Of a stretch of 64,000 bases of DNA, positions 28,774 through 35,911 are shown one piece after another (the stretch's first letter is position 1; each line of letters opens with the position of its first letter). Below the pieces are notes generated by a model, which saw nothing but the letters and a program-made list of their open reading frames with translations, was not told the origin of the DNA and did no database searches. Source of the DNA: Actinomadura opuntiae (lineage in GTDB: Bacteria > Actinomycetota > Actinomycetes > Streptosporangiales > Streptosporangiaceae); the NCBI RefSeq assembly GCF_030283205.1, contig NZ_JASNWF010000002.1, positions 62,001-126,000 on the forward strand. The letters run 5' to 3'. Made by a program: the position numbers and the translations under genes.

Positions 28774-28832
28774 ACTTGAACAGTGTGCGAGTTGCGTCGT
28801 ACGGTGTGCGAGTCAACTCGAACACTGTGCGA
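28774..28832. promoter_or_regulatory. Operator array between tetR and MFS exporter
   Basis: A 22-bp palindrome, GTGTGCGAGT-CA-ACTCGAACAC (28804-28825, 9 of 10 paired), plus an upstream imperfect dyad ACTTGAACA-G-TGTGCGAGT (28774-28792) and a further half-site TGTGCGAG (28825-28832). Suits two TetR dimers controlling both divergent genes, with ligand-induced release. Confidence 0.65.
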
Positions 28833-28845
28833 GGAGAGATCCCCG

Positions 28846-30348
28846 ATGAACGCAGCCGTCCCCGCGCCGCACCCCCGGCGCTGGCGGATCCTCGGCGTCC
28901 TGTGCCTGAGCCTGCTGGCCGTCACCGTGGACAACACGATCCTCAACGTGGCGATCCCGTCGCTGCTGGAGGACCTGCACGCCACCATGTCCGACGTCCA
29001 GTGGACGATCGACGCCTACTCGCTGGTCTTCGCCGGCCTGCTGCTCACCGCCGGCGGCCTCGGCGACCGCTTCGGCCGGCGCCGCGCCATGCTGGCCGGG
29101 TTCGCGCTGTTCGGCGGCGGCTCGCTGCTCGGCGCGTTCGCCGCGACCCCCGGCGAGCTGATCGCGATGCGGGCGGTCATGGGCCTCGGCGGCGCGCTCC
29201 TGATGCCCGGCACCCTGTCGATCATGGCGCAGGTGTTCGGCCCGGACGAGCGCGCCAGGGCGTTCGCGATCTGGGGCGGCACGTCCATGATCGGCGTCGC
29301 GGGCGGGCCCGCGCTGGGCGGGCTGCTGCTGGAGCACTTCTGGTGGGGGTCGGTGTTCCTGGTGAACGTGCCCGTCGCCGTCGTCGCCGTGGTCGGGCTG
29401 CTGGTCCTGGTGCCGGAGTCGCGCGGGCCGCGCCGCCGCCCCGACGTCCTCGGCTCCGTCCTGTCGACCATCGGCATGGCCTCGCTCGTGTGGGCGATCA
29501 TCTCCGCGCCCGAGCACGGCTGGACCGGCGCCCGCACCCTGTCCGGCCTCGCCGCCGGCGCCGCCGCGCTCGCCGCGTTCGCCGGCTGGCAGCGCCGCAA
29601 CCCCGAGCCGATGCTCGACCTCGCCCTGCTGCGGCAGCGCGCCTTCTCCGGCTCCGCCGCCATCATCGCGGTCCTCGGCTTCGTCATCGCCGGGACGCTG
29701 TTCGCCCTCACCCAGATGCTCCAGCTCGTCCTCGGCTACGGCCCGCTCAAGGCCGGGCTGGCGCTGCTGCCCTGCGCCGTCGCCGCCGCAGCGGGCAACG
29801 GCCTCGGCGCCGCCCTGGAGGCACGGCTCGGCGGACGTCCCGCCCTCGTCACCGGCCTGATCGTGATCGCCGCCGGGTTCGGCGCCCTCGCCCTCGCCGG
29901 CCCCGGCTTCGGGCCCGTCATCACCGGGCTCGTCGTGGTCGGATTCGGCATGGGTCTCGGCTCCCCGCCCGCCTACAACCTGCTCATGTCCGCCGTCCCC
30001 ATCGAGGAGGCCGGGGTGGGGTCAGCGGTGAACGACGCGGGCCAGGAGCTCGGCAACGCGCTCGGCGTCGCCGTCCTCGGCAGCGTCATCTCCGCCGTCT
30101 ACGCCCACGGCCTGCCGGACGGCGCGCCCGCCGCCGCGAAGCACTCGCTCGGTGAGGCCCTCGCGCTCGGCGACCCCGTCCTCGCGCACCAGGCGCGCGA
30201 CGCCTTCGTCCACGCGGTGTCGGCCGGGTCGCTCGCCGGGTGCGGCGCCACCCTCGCCGCCGCCCTGTTCGCGGCGCTCGTGCTGCGCGGCGTCCCCCGT
30301 CCGGCCGCCGCGCCCGCCGAGGCGGAGCAGGTCACCGAACCCGTGTGA
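28846..30348 (+). CDS. DHA2-type MFS drug exporter
   Basis: 500 residues, about 14 membrane helices. Motif A is GGLGDRFGRRRAMLAGFALF (about 67-86); the first helix LCLSLLAVTVDNTILNVAIP carries the D-x-T-I-L-N-V-A signature of the EmrB/QacA group. The central part has GAEHGWTGARTLSG-type loops (PEHGWTGARTLSGLAAGAAA). The ATG at 28846 has GAGGAG upstream. It likely expels a lipophilic compound recognised by the divergent TetR. It sits between the second and third sigma operons. Confidence 0.88.
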   Translation: MNAAVPAPHPRRWRILGVLCLSLLAVTVDNTILNVAIPSLLEDLHATMSDVQWTIDAYSLVFAGLLLTAGGLGDRFGRRRAMLAGFALFGGGSLLGAFAATPGELIAMRAVMGLGGALLMPGTLSIMAQVFGPDERARAFAIWGGTSMIGVAGGPALGGLLLEHFWWGSVFLVNVPVAVVAVVGLLVLVPESRGPRRRPDVLGSVLSTIGMASLVWAIISAPEHGWTGARTLSGLAAGAAALAAFAGWQRRNPEPMLDLALLRQRAFSGSAAIIAVLGFVIAGTLFALTQMLQLVLGYGPLKAGLALLPCAVAAAAGNGLGAALEARLGGRPALVTGLIVIAAGFGALALAGPGFGPVITGLVVVGFGMGLGSPPAYNLLMSAVPIEEAGVGSAVNDAGQELGNALGVAVLGSVISAVYAHGLPDGAPAAAKHSLGEALALGDPVLAHQARDAFVHAVSAGSLAGCGATLAAALFAALVLRGVPRPAAAPAEAEQVTEPV

Positions 30349-30404
30349 AAGCGAATCAGGGACCGGGCGGAGTAGAAGTGACGACCATCCCCCGGAGGTG
30401 CCTG

Positions 30405-30437
30405 ATGCCGGACCCCACGGAAGGGGCGGCCGAGTGA
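30405..30437 (+). CDS. Ten-residue leader peptide overlapping the third sigma gene
   Basis: ATG 30405 preceded by GGAGG at a good distance encodes MPDPTEGAAE and stops at TGA 30435-30437, which overlaps the GTG start of the sigma gene (GTGA). The sigma start itself has no other Shine-Dalgarno placed as well. Ribosomes ending on the leader could restart at the GTG, linking sigma synthesis to translation of the leader. Confidence 0.45.
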   Translation: MPDPTEGAAE

Positions 30438-31006
30438 CCGCCCCGCCCGAGATCGACCGGACGGACGCGGAGCTGCTCGCCGCGTCCGTCCGCGACGGCG
30501 ACCGCTTCACCGCCGTCTACGACCGGCACTACGCCGACGTCCACCGCTACGTCGCCGGGCGCCTCGGCCCGCAGGCGGCCGACGACGTCGTCGCCGAGAC
30601 GTTCCTCGCCGCGTTCCGCCGCCGCGCCTCCTTCGACCCGTCCCGCGGCGCCGTCCGGCCCTGGCTGTTCGGCATCGCGACCAACCTCATCGCCCAGCAC
30701 CGCCGCACCGAGACCCGCCGCTACCGGGCGCTCGCCCAGGTCGGTCCCGACCGCGATCCCTGCGGCCACGACGACCGTGTCGCGACGTCGGTGTCCGCCG
30801 AAAGCCTGCAACCCTCCCTGGCCCGCGCGCTGGCGGAGCTGTCCCGCAAGGACCGCGACGTCGTCCTGCTCAAGGCCCTCGCCCAGCTCTCCCACGAGGA
30901 GATCGCCGCCGTGCTGGGCGTCCCGTACGGCACCGTCGGCTCCCGCCTCAACCGCGCCCGCCGCAAGCTCCGCGCGGCCCTGCCCGCCGGCTCGGAAGGA
31001 ATGTGA
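30434..31006 (+). CDS. RNA polymerase sigma factor, ECF-like (third of three)
   Basis: 190 residues from GTG 30434. Sigma2: FTAVYDRHYADVHRYVAGRL, AETFLAAFRRRASFDPSRGA, VRPWLFGIATNLIAQHRRTE. Sigma4: LSRKDRDVVLLKALAQLSHE, EIAAVLGVPYGTVGSRLNRA. The sigma4 region is nearly the same as in copy one (VPYGTVGSRL) and may share a target. GTGA overlap with the next gene. Confidence 0.88.
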   Translation: MTAPPEIDRTDAELLAASVRDGDRFTAVYDRHYADVHRYVAGRLGPQAADDVVAETFLAAFRRRASFDPSRGAVRPWLFGIATNLIAQHRRTETRRYRALAQVGPDRDPCGHDDRVATSVSAESLQPSLARALAELSRKDRDVVLLKALAQLSHEEIAAVLGVPYGTVGSRLNRARRKLRAALPAGSEGM

Positions 31007-32091
31007 CCGTGGACGAACTCCAGATGATCGCCACCCTGCTGGACGAGCCGCCGACGCCGGAGAGCGAGGCCGCCGTCCGCCACCGGCTCCTCAACGGAAT
31101 GCGCGCGCCGCAGCGCCCGGCGCGTCGCGCCCGGCACCGTCCCGCCCTGTGGGGCGGCGTCGGCCTCGCCGCCACGGCCGCCGCCGTCGCGGGCGCGGTG
31201 ACACTGTCCTCAGGAACCACGCCCCGCGCCCCCGACCCCGTCGACGCGCGGCCCGTGTCCGCGCGCACGGTGCTGCTCGCCGCCGCCGAGACCGCCGAGG
31301 CGGCACCGGCCACCGGCAAGTACTGGCACGTCCGGGCGCTCCAGGCCCTCCCCACCCAGGTCGGGCCGAAGGGCAACCGGTACTGGATGGACAAGCTGGT
31401 GGTGCACGAGACGTGGACGAACGCCGCGGGCGTCGCCTGGTCCGGCCACCGGGAGGTGGGCGCCCGCCCCCACTCGGTCGCCGACGATTTCGCCTGGCGG
31501 CGGGACGGCTCGCCCACCCGGTGGGATCTCGGGACCGCTGACACTCCGGGCGGCGGCCGCCTCGTGCTGTCGACCTCCCCCCTTCCTGGCGACGTGGTGA
31601 AGATGAAGGGCCCGCACACCGTCTCGGTCTGCGACAAGGAGATGTCGTTCGAGCAGGCGCAGGCGCTCCCGGCGCAGCCCGACGCACTGAAGAACGCCCT
31701 GCGGAACGCGATGCGGGACAACGACGACGGCCCGGTGTCCGGGAGCGCGCGGAACGGCTTCCTGCAGCAGTGCCTCGCCGGGCTGCTGGCCGAGGTGCCC
31801 ACCCGGCCGAAGGTGCGCGGCGCCGCCTACCGCGCCCTCGCCTCCCTGCCGGGCGTCACGTCGGCGGGTCCGGCGACCGACGAGGGAGGCCGCAAGGGCG
31901 CCGGGCTGGTCCTCCAGTCGACCCGCGGGCCGCTTTACCGGCTGGTGATCGACCCGAAGACCTCGCTGGTCCTGTCTGAGTCGGTGGAGCAGACCGGCGC
32001 CGCCGCCAAGGTGAAGTCCAAGTTCCAGCGGACGCGGTACCTCGCGGCGGAGTGGACCGACTCCGGCCCGAAGGCCCCAGCCCTCCCCTGA
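31003..32091 (+). CDS. CU044_5270-like membrane protein (third of three)
   Basis: 362 residues from GTG 31003. Cytosolic N-terminus (TVDELQMIATLLDEPPTPES), one helix (about 50-70, WGGVGLAATAAAVAGAVTLS), outer domain with GKYWHVRALQALPTQVGPKG, NRYWMDKLVVHETWTNAAGV and PTRPKVRGAAYRALASLPGV. More diverged from copies one and two, which share Y-W-Y-T-D rather than Y-W-H-V. A palindromic element starts 13 bp after its stop. Confidence 0.72.
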   Translation: MTVDELQMIATLLDEPPTPESEAAVRHRLLNGMRAPQRPARRARHRPALWGGVGLAATAAAVAGAVTLSSGTTPRAPDPVDARPVSARTVLLAAAETAEAAPATGKYWHVRALQALPTQVGPKGNRYWMDKLVVHETWTNAAGVAWSGHREVGARPHSVADDFAWRRDGSPTRWDLGTADTPGGGRLVLSTSPLPGDVVKMKGPHTVSVCDKEMSFEQAQALPAQPDALKNALRNAMRDNDDGPVSGSARNGFLQQCLAGLLAEVPTRPKVRGAAYRALASLPGVTSAGPATDEGGRKGAGLVLQSTRGPLYRLVIDPKTSLVLSESVEQTGAAAKVKSKFQRTRYLAAEWTDSGPKAPALP

Positions 32092-32104
32092 CCGGCACCG
32101 GACG

Positions 32105-32168
32105 CGTTGACTTGCGGCGAGTCGTCGTTATGCGGTGCGCCATAACGACGACTCGCCGCAAGTCAACG
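32105..32168. repeat. Long palindromic element, copy 2
   Basis: Arms 32105-32132 and 32141-32168 are a perfect 28/28 inverted repeat around CGGTGCGC. The left arm equals that of copy 1 except one base. As in copy 1, the outer CGTTGA of the right arm gives the TGA stop of the minus-strand gene (here the 3-hydroxyacyl-CoA dehydrogenase). Confidence 0.88.
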
Positions 32169-33710
32169 GAGGAGGTCGGAGGGGGCGGTGCCGGTCTCGG
32201 TGAGGGGGAGGCCGAGCGCCGCCCGCTCGGCGAGCCAGCCGCTCGGCCGGTAGCGGGGGTCGCCGGTCGCGCGGTGCAGGCCGTCCAGGACGCGCAGGAC
32301 CTGCGCCGCGCCGGCCTGGTCGCCCATCTCCAGCGGCCCGCGCGGGTAGCCGAGCCCGAGCCGGACGGCGGTGTCGATGTCCTCGGGGCGGCCGAGCCGC
32401 AGCTCGGCGATGCCGCAGCCCACGTTCACCACCGACGCCATGAGCCGCTGCGCGACGGTCGCCGGGGCGTCCCGCACGACCGACACGGCGCGTCCCGTCG
32501 CGGCCAGCGCGGCGAGCGCGGCGCGTCCGGCCTGCCGGTCGACGCCCGGATGCACGGTGAGGGTGAGGCGGGTGAAGAAACCGCCGAACGGGTCGATGCC
32601 CAGGGTGCGGTCGGCGGGCAGCCCGGCGCGTCCGGCGATGCTCCACGCGCTCTCCCCGAACGGCGCGACCAGCACGACGGCGTCACCGGACGGCCCGTCG
32701 CCCGTCTCGACCTCGACGCCGCCGTCCGCCAGCAGCGCGCCGAGGCCCTCGCGGACGTTCGGTTCCACGTCGTGGATCCACACCGGACGCAGCGGAACGT
32801 CCGGCACCGCCGTCTCCGGCGGTTCCTGCTTCACGCCGTCCGCGTACTTGTAGAAGCCCTCGCCGGTCTTGCGACCGAGCAGCCCGGCCTCCATGCGGGC
32901 GCGGCCGATGCGGGACGGCCGGTACCGCGGCTCGGTGTAGAAGCCCGTCCAGATCGACTCCATGACCGGGTGCGACACGTCCATGCCGGTGAGGTCGAGC
33001 AGCTCGCACGGGCCCATCTTCAGGCCGAGGACGTCGCGGGCGATGCGGTCGATGTCGACCGGTTCCGCGATGCCCTCGGACAGGATCTGCAGCGCCTCCG
33101 TCACCAGCCCGCGTCCGGCGTGGTTGACGAGGAACCCCGGCGCGTCGGGCGCGATCACGGGCTCGTGCCCGAGGCGCCGCACCAGGTCGGCCAGCGCGTC
33201 CGGGAGCCACTCGGCCGTCCGCGCGCCGGGAATCACCTCGACGAGCCGCATCAGCGGGACGGGGTTGAAGAAGTGCAGCCCCGCGAGCCGCGACGGGTCG
33301 CGCATCGCGGCGCCGATCGCCGTCACCGGCAGCGAGCTGGTGTTCGTCGCGAAGACGGTGTGCTCGGAGGCGGCCTTCTCCAGCGTCGCGAACAGCTCCC
33401 GCTTGGTGTCCAGGTCCTCGCGGACGGCCTCGATGACCAGGTCGCAGCCCTGCAGCGGGGTCAGCGGCTCGCCGACCGGCTTCAGCCGGCCCTTCGCCGC
33501 CGCCGCGTCCTCCGCGGTCATCCGGCCCTTCGCGACCAGCTTGCCGAACATCGCCTCCACGTGCTCGACCGCGCCCTGAACGGCCTCGAACCGGATGTCC
33601 GCCAGCTCCACCGTCAGCCCGCCGGCCGCCGCGAGCTGGGCGATCCCGCGCCCCATCGCGCCCGTCCCGATGACCCGGATCGTCGCCGCCCGCTCCGCCC
33701 ACTCACGCAT
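32163..33710 (-). CDS. 3-hydroxyacyl-CoA dehydrogenase, PaaH/FadB type
   Basis: 515 residues from ATG 33710 (GGAGG ahead). NAD-binding domain: IRVIGTGAMGRGIAQLAAAG (residues 11-30), DLVIEAVREDLDTKRELFAT, then VFATNTSSLPVTAIG and HFFNPVPLMRLVEVIPG with the catalytic histidine. First C-terminal 3HCDH domain: DAPGFLVNHAGRGLVTEALQ. A second 3HCDH copy follows near residue 420 (LMASVVNVGCGIAELRLGRP). This two-copy layout is that of phenylacetate/fatty-acid beta-oxidation enzymes. The divergent thiolase would perform the next step. Confidence 0.92.
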   Translation of the reverse strand: MREWAERAATIRVIGTGAMGRGIAQLAAAGGLTVELADIRFEAVQGAVEHVEAMFGKLVAKGRMTAEDAAAAKGRLKPVGEPLTPLQGCDLVIEAVREDLDTKRELFATLEKAASEHTVFATNTSSLPVTAIGAAMRDPSRLAGLHFFNPVPLMRLVEVIPGARTAEWLPDALADLVRRLGHEPVIAPDAPGFLVNHAGRGLVTEALQILSEGIAEPVDIDRIARDVLGLKMGPCELLDLTGMDVSHPVMESIWTGFYTEPRYRPSRIGRARMEAGLLGRKTGEGFYKYADGVKQEPPETAVPDVPLRPVWIHDVEPNVREGLGALLADGGVEVETGDGPSGDAVVLVAPFGESAWSIAGRAGLPADRTLGIDPFGGFFTRLTLTVHPGVDRQAGRAALAALAATGRAVSVVRDAPATVAQRLMASVVNVGCGIAELRLGRPEDIDTAVRLGLGYPRGPLEMGDQAGAAQVLRVLDGLHRATGDPRYRPSGWLAERAALGLPLTETGTAPSDLLR

Positions 33711-33749
33711 CGCGCCTCCTCGCTCGCCTGCCCAGCATTCAACCCCCTT

Positions 33750-33797
33750 CCGAACGCAAGCCCGAACGCGAGCCCGGACGCGAGCCCGGACGCGGGG
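33750..33797. repeat. Four 12-bp tandem repeats in the dehydrogenase/thiolase spacer
   Basis: CCGAACGCAAGC, CCGAACGCGAGC, CCGGACGCGAGC and CCGGACGCGGGG follow head to tail. They lie in the spacer between divergent beta-oxidation genes, so copy number could vary between strains and change promoter geometry. Confidence 0.75.
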
Positions 33798-33859
33798 CGC
33801 GGACGCCGACGGCATAACCTGCGAAGTGCCCGCCTTGCCTGGAATGAGGAGCGACCACC

Positions 33860-35068
33860 ATGCGCGACGCGGTGATCTGCGAGCCGCTGCGGACCCCCAT
33901 CGGCCGTTTCGGCGGGGTGTTCACGACCGTCCAGCCCGTCGACCTCGCCTCCACCGTCATCCGCGCCGTGGTCGAGCGCGCCGGGTTGCCCGGCGACGCC
34001 GTCGACGAGGTCTTCCTCGGCCAGTGCTATCCCAGCGCCGACGCCCCCGCCATCGGACGCGTCGCCGCCCTCGACGCCGGGCTGCCCATCGAGGTCGGCG
34101 GCCTCCAGGTCGACCGGCGCTGCGGGTCGGGGCTCCAGGCCGTCCTCAACGCCGCCATGCAGATCCAGACCGGCGTCAGCGACCTGATCATCGCGGGTGG
34201 GGTCGAGTCGATGAGCAACGCGCCGTTCTACACGACCTCCGCCCGCTGGGGGCTGCGCGGCCCGTCCCTGGAACTGCACGACACCCTCGCGCGCGGCCGT
34301 GTCACCGCGGGCGGCGTCAACTACCCGGTGCCCGGCGGGATGCTGGAGACCGCCGAGAACCTGCGCCGCGAGTACGGCATCGGCCGCGAGGAGCAGGACG
34401 AGCTGTCCGTGCGCTCGCACCAGCGCGCCGTCGAGGCGCAGCGCTCCGGCCGGTTCGCGGAGGAGATCGTCCCGGTCACGGTCACGTCCCGCAAGGGCGA
34501 CACGGTCGTGGACACCGACGAGCACCCGCGGCCCGACACGTCCATGGAGACCCTCGGGAAGCTGCGTCCCGTCCTCGGCAAGAGCGACGACCAGGCGACC
34601 GTCACCGCCGGCAACTCCAGCGGCCAGAACGACGCCGCCGCCGCGTGCATCGTCACCACCCCGGAGCGCGCCGCCGAACTCGGCCTGCGCCCGCTCGTCC
34701 GGTTGGTCTCCTGGGCCCGCGCCGGCGTCCCGCCCCGCACGATGGGCATCGGGCCCGTCCCGTCGACCGCCAAGGCCCTCGCCGCCGCCGGCCTCACCCT
34801 CGCCGACATCGACCTCATCGAGCTGAACGAGGCGTTCGCCGCGCAGGTCCTCGCCGTCACCCGCGAATGGGGCGTCAAGGACGCCGACTGGGACCGCATC
34901 AACGTCAACGGCTCCGGCATCTCCCTCGGCCACCCCGTCGGCGCGACCGGCACCCGCATCCTCGCCACCCTCGCCCGCGAGATGGACCGCCGCGAAGCCC
35001 GCTACGGCCTCGAGACGATGTGCATCGGCGGCGGCCAGGGCCTCACCGCCGTCTTCGAACGGGTCTGA
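33860..35068 (+). CDS. Acetyl-CoA C-acetyltransferase (thiolase)
   Basis: 402 residues. Active-site Cys is in VDRRCGSGLQAVLNAAMQIQ (about 90), GGVESMSNAPFY follows. His is in NGSGISLGHPVGATGTRILA (about 355), and the second Cys in MCIGGGQGLTAVFE. Starts MRDAVICEPLRTPIGRFGGV, standard. It cleaves 3-ketoacyl-CoA to acetyl-CoA and a shorter acyl-CoA. Divergent from the 3-hydroxyacyl-CoA dehydrogenase; an MmyB-type regulator follows by 9 bp. Confidence 0.93.
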   Translation: MRDAVICEPLRTPIGRFGGVFTTVQPVDLASTVIRAVVERAGLPGDAVDEVFLGQCYPSADAPAIGRVAALDAGLPIEVGGLQVDRRCGSGLQAVLNAAMQIQTGVSDLIIAGGVESMSNAPFYTTSARWGLRGPSLELHDTLARGRVTAGGVNYPVPGGMLETAENLRREYGIGREEQDELSVRSHQRAVEAQRSGRFAEEIVPVTVTSRKGDTVVDTDEHPRPDTSMETLGKLRPVLGKSDDQATVTAGNSSGQNDAAAACIVTTPERAAELGLRPLVRLVSWARAGVPPRTMGIGPVPSTAKALAAAGLTLADIDLIELNEAFAAQVLAVTREWGVKDADWDRINVNGSGISLGHPVGATGTRILATLAREMDRREARYGLETMCIGGGQGLTAVFERV

Positions 35069-35077
35069 CACGCCGCC

Positions 35078-35911
35078 ATGCATCCCGGTTCCGTTCTCGG
35101 CGAGTTCCTGCGGTCCCGCCGTGCCCGGCTGCGTCCCGAGGACGTCGGGCTGAACCCGGGCGTGCGGCACCGGCGCGTCGCCGGGCTGCGCCGCGAGGAG
35201 GTCGCGCCGCTCGCCGGCGTCAGCGTCAGCTACTACACGCGGCTTGAGCAGGGGCAGAGCCCGAACGTCTCCGACGAGGTCCTCGACGCCCTCGCCCGCG
35301 TCCTGCGGCTCGACGACGACGAATGGCGCCACCTCCACCGGCTGGTGCGCGTCGTCCGGGCCCGCGAGCGGGTCGGGCCCGAACGGCTGCGCCCCGGCAT
35401 CGAGCGGATGGTGGCGTCGTTCACCGACGTCCCCGCCGTCGCGGTCGGCAGGCGCGGCGACTTCCTCGCGTGGAACCGCCTGGCCCATGCCCTGCTGGCC
35501 CCGCACTGGGACTTCGACGGCGAGGAGAAGCCCAACTTCGTCCGCATCGACTTCCTCGAAACCGACTTCTCCCGCAGCCTCTACCTCGACTGGGAGCAGA
35601 AGGCCCGCGACGACATCGCCTACCTGGAGGGCTCGCTCAGCAGGTTCCCGGGCGACGAGGGGCTGACCGCCCTGATCGACGAGCTGCTGACGCTGAGCCC
35701 GGAGTTCCGCGCCATGTGGACGGAGCACCCGGTGTCCAATTGCGCGTCCATCTCGCGCGGCTACCGGCATCCGGACGTGGGCGTCATGACCCTCACCGCC
35801 GAACTCCTGCGGACGCCCGACGACGAGGGCCAGGGCGTGACGGTCTTCCAGGCCGAACCGGGCTCGCCGTCGCAGGAGCGTCTGCGGCGCCTCGCCGCTT
35901 CCGTCCTCTAG
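35078..35911 (+). CDS. XRE HTH regulator with MmyB-like ligand-binding domain
   Basis: 277 residues. HTH at about 8-70 (FLRSRRARLRPEDVGLNPGV, RHRRVAGLRREEVAPLAGVS, VSYYTRLEQGQSPNVSDEVL). The rest is the MLTR/MmyB ligand domain (PAVAVGRRGDFLAWNRLAHA, NFVRIDFLETDFSRSLYLDW), which in relatives binds fatty acyl ligands. The position right after a thiolase agrees with a role in lipid metabolism. Its last 119 bp are overlapped antisense by the MFS gene. Confidence 0.87.
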   Translation: MHPGSVLGEFLRSRRARLRPEDVGLNPGVRHRRVAGLRREEVAPLAGVSVSYYTRLEQGQSPNVSDEVLDALARVLRLDDDEWRHLHRLVRVVRARERVGPERLRPGIERMVASFTDVPAVAVGRRGDFLAWNRLAHALLAPHWDFDGEEKPNFVRIDFLETDFSRSLYLDWEQKARDDIAYLEGSLSRFPGDEGLTALIDELLTLSPEFRAMWTEHPVSNCASISRGYRHPDVGVMTLTAELLRTPDDEGQGVTVFQAEPGSPSQERLRRLAASVL

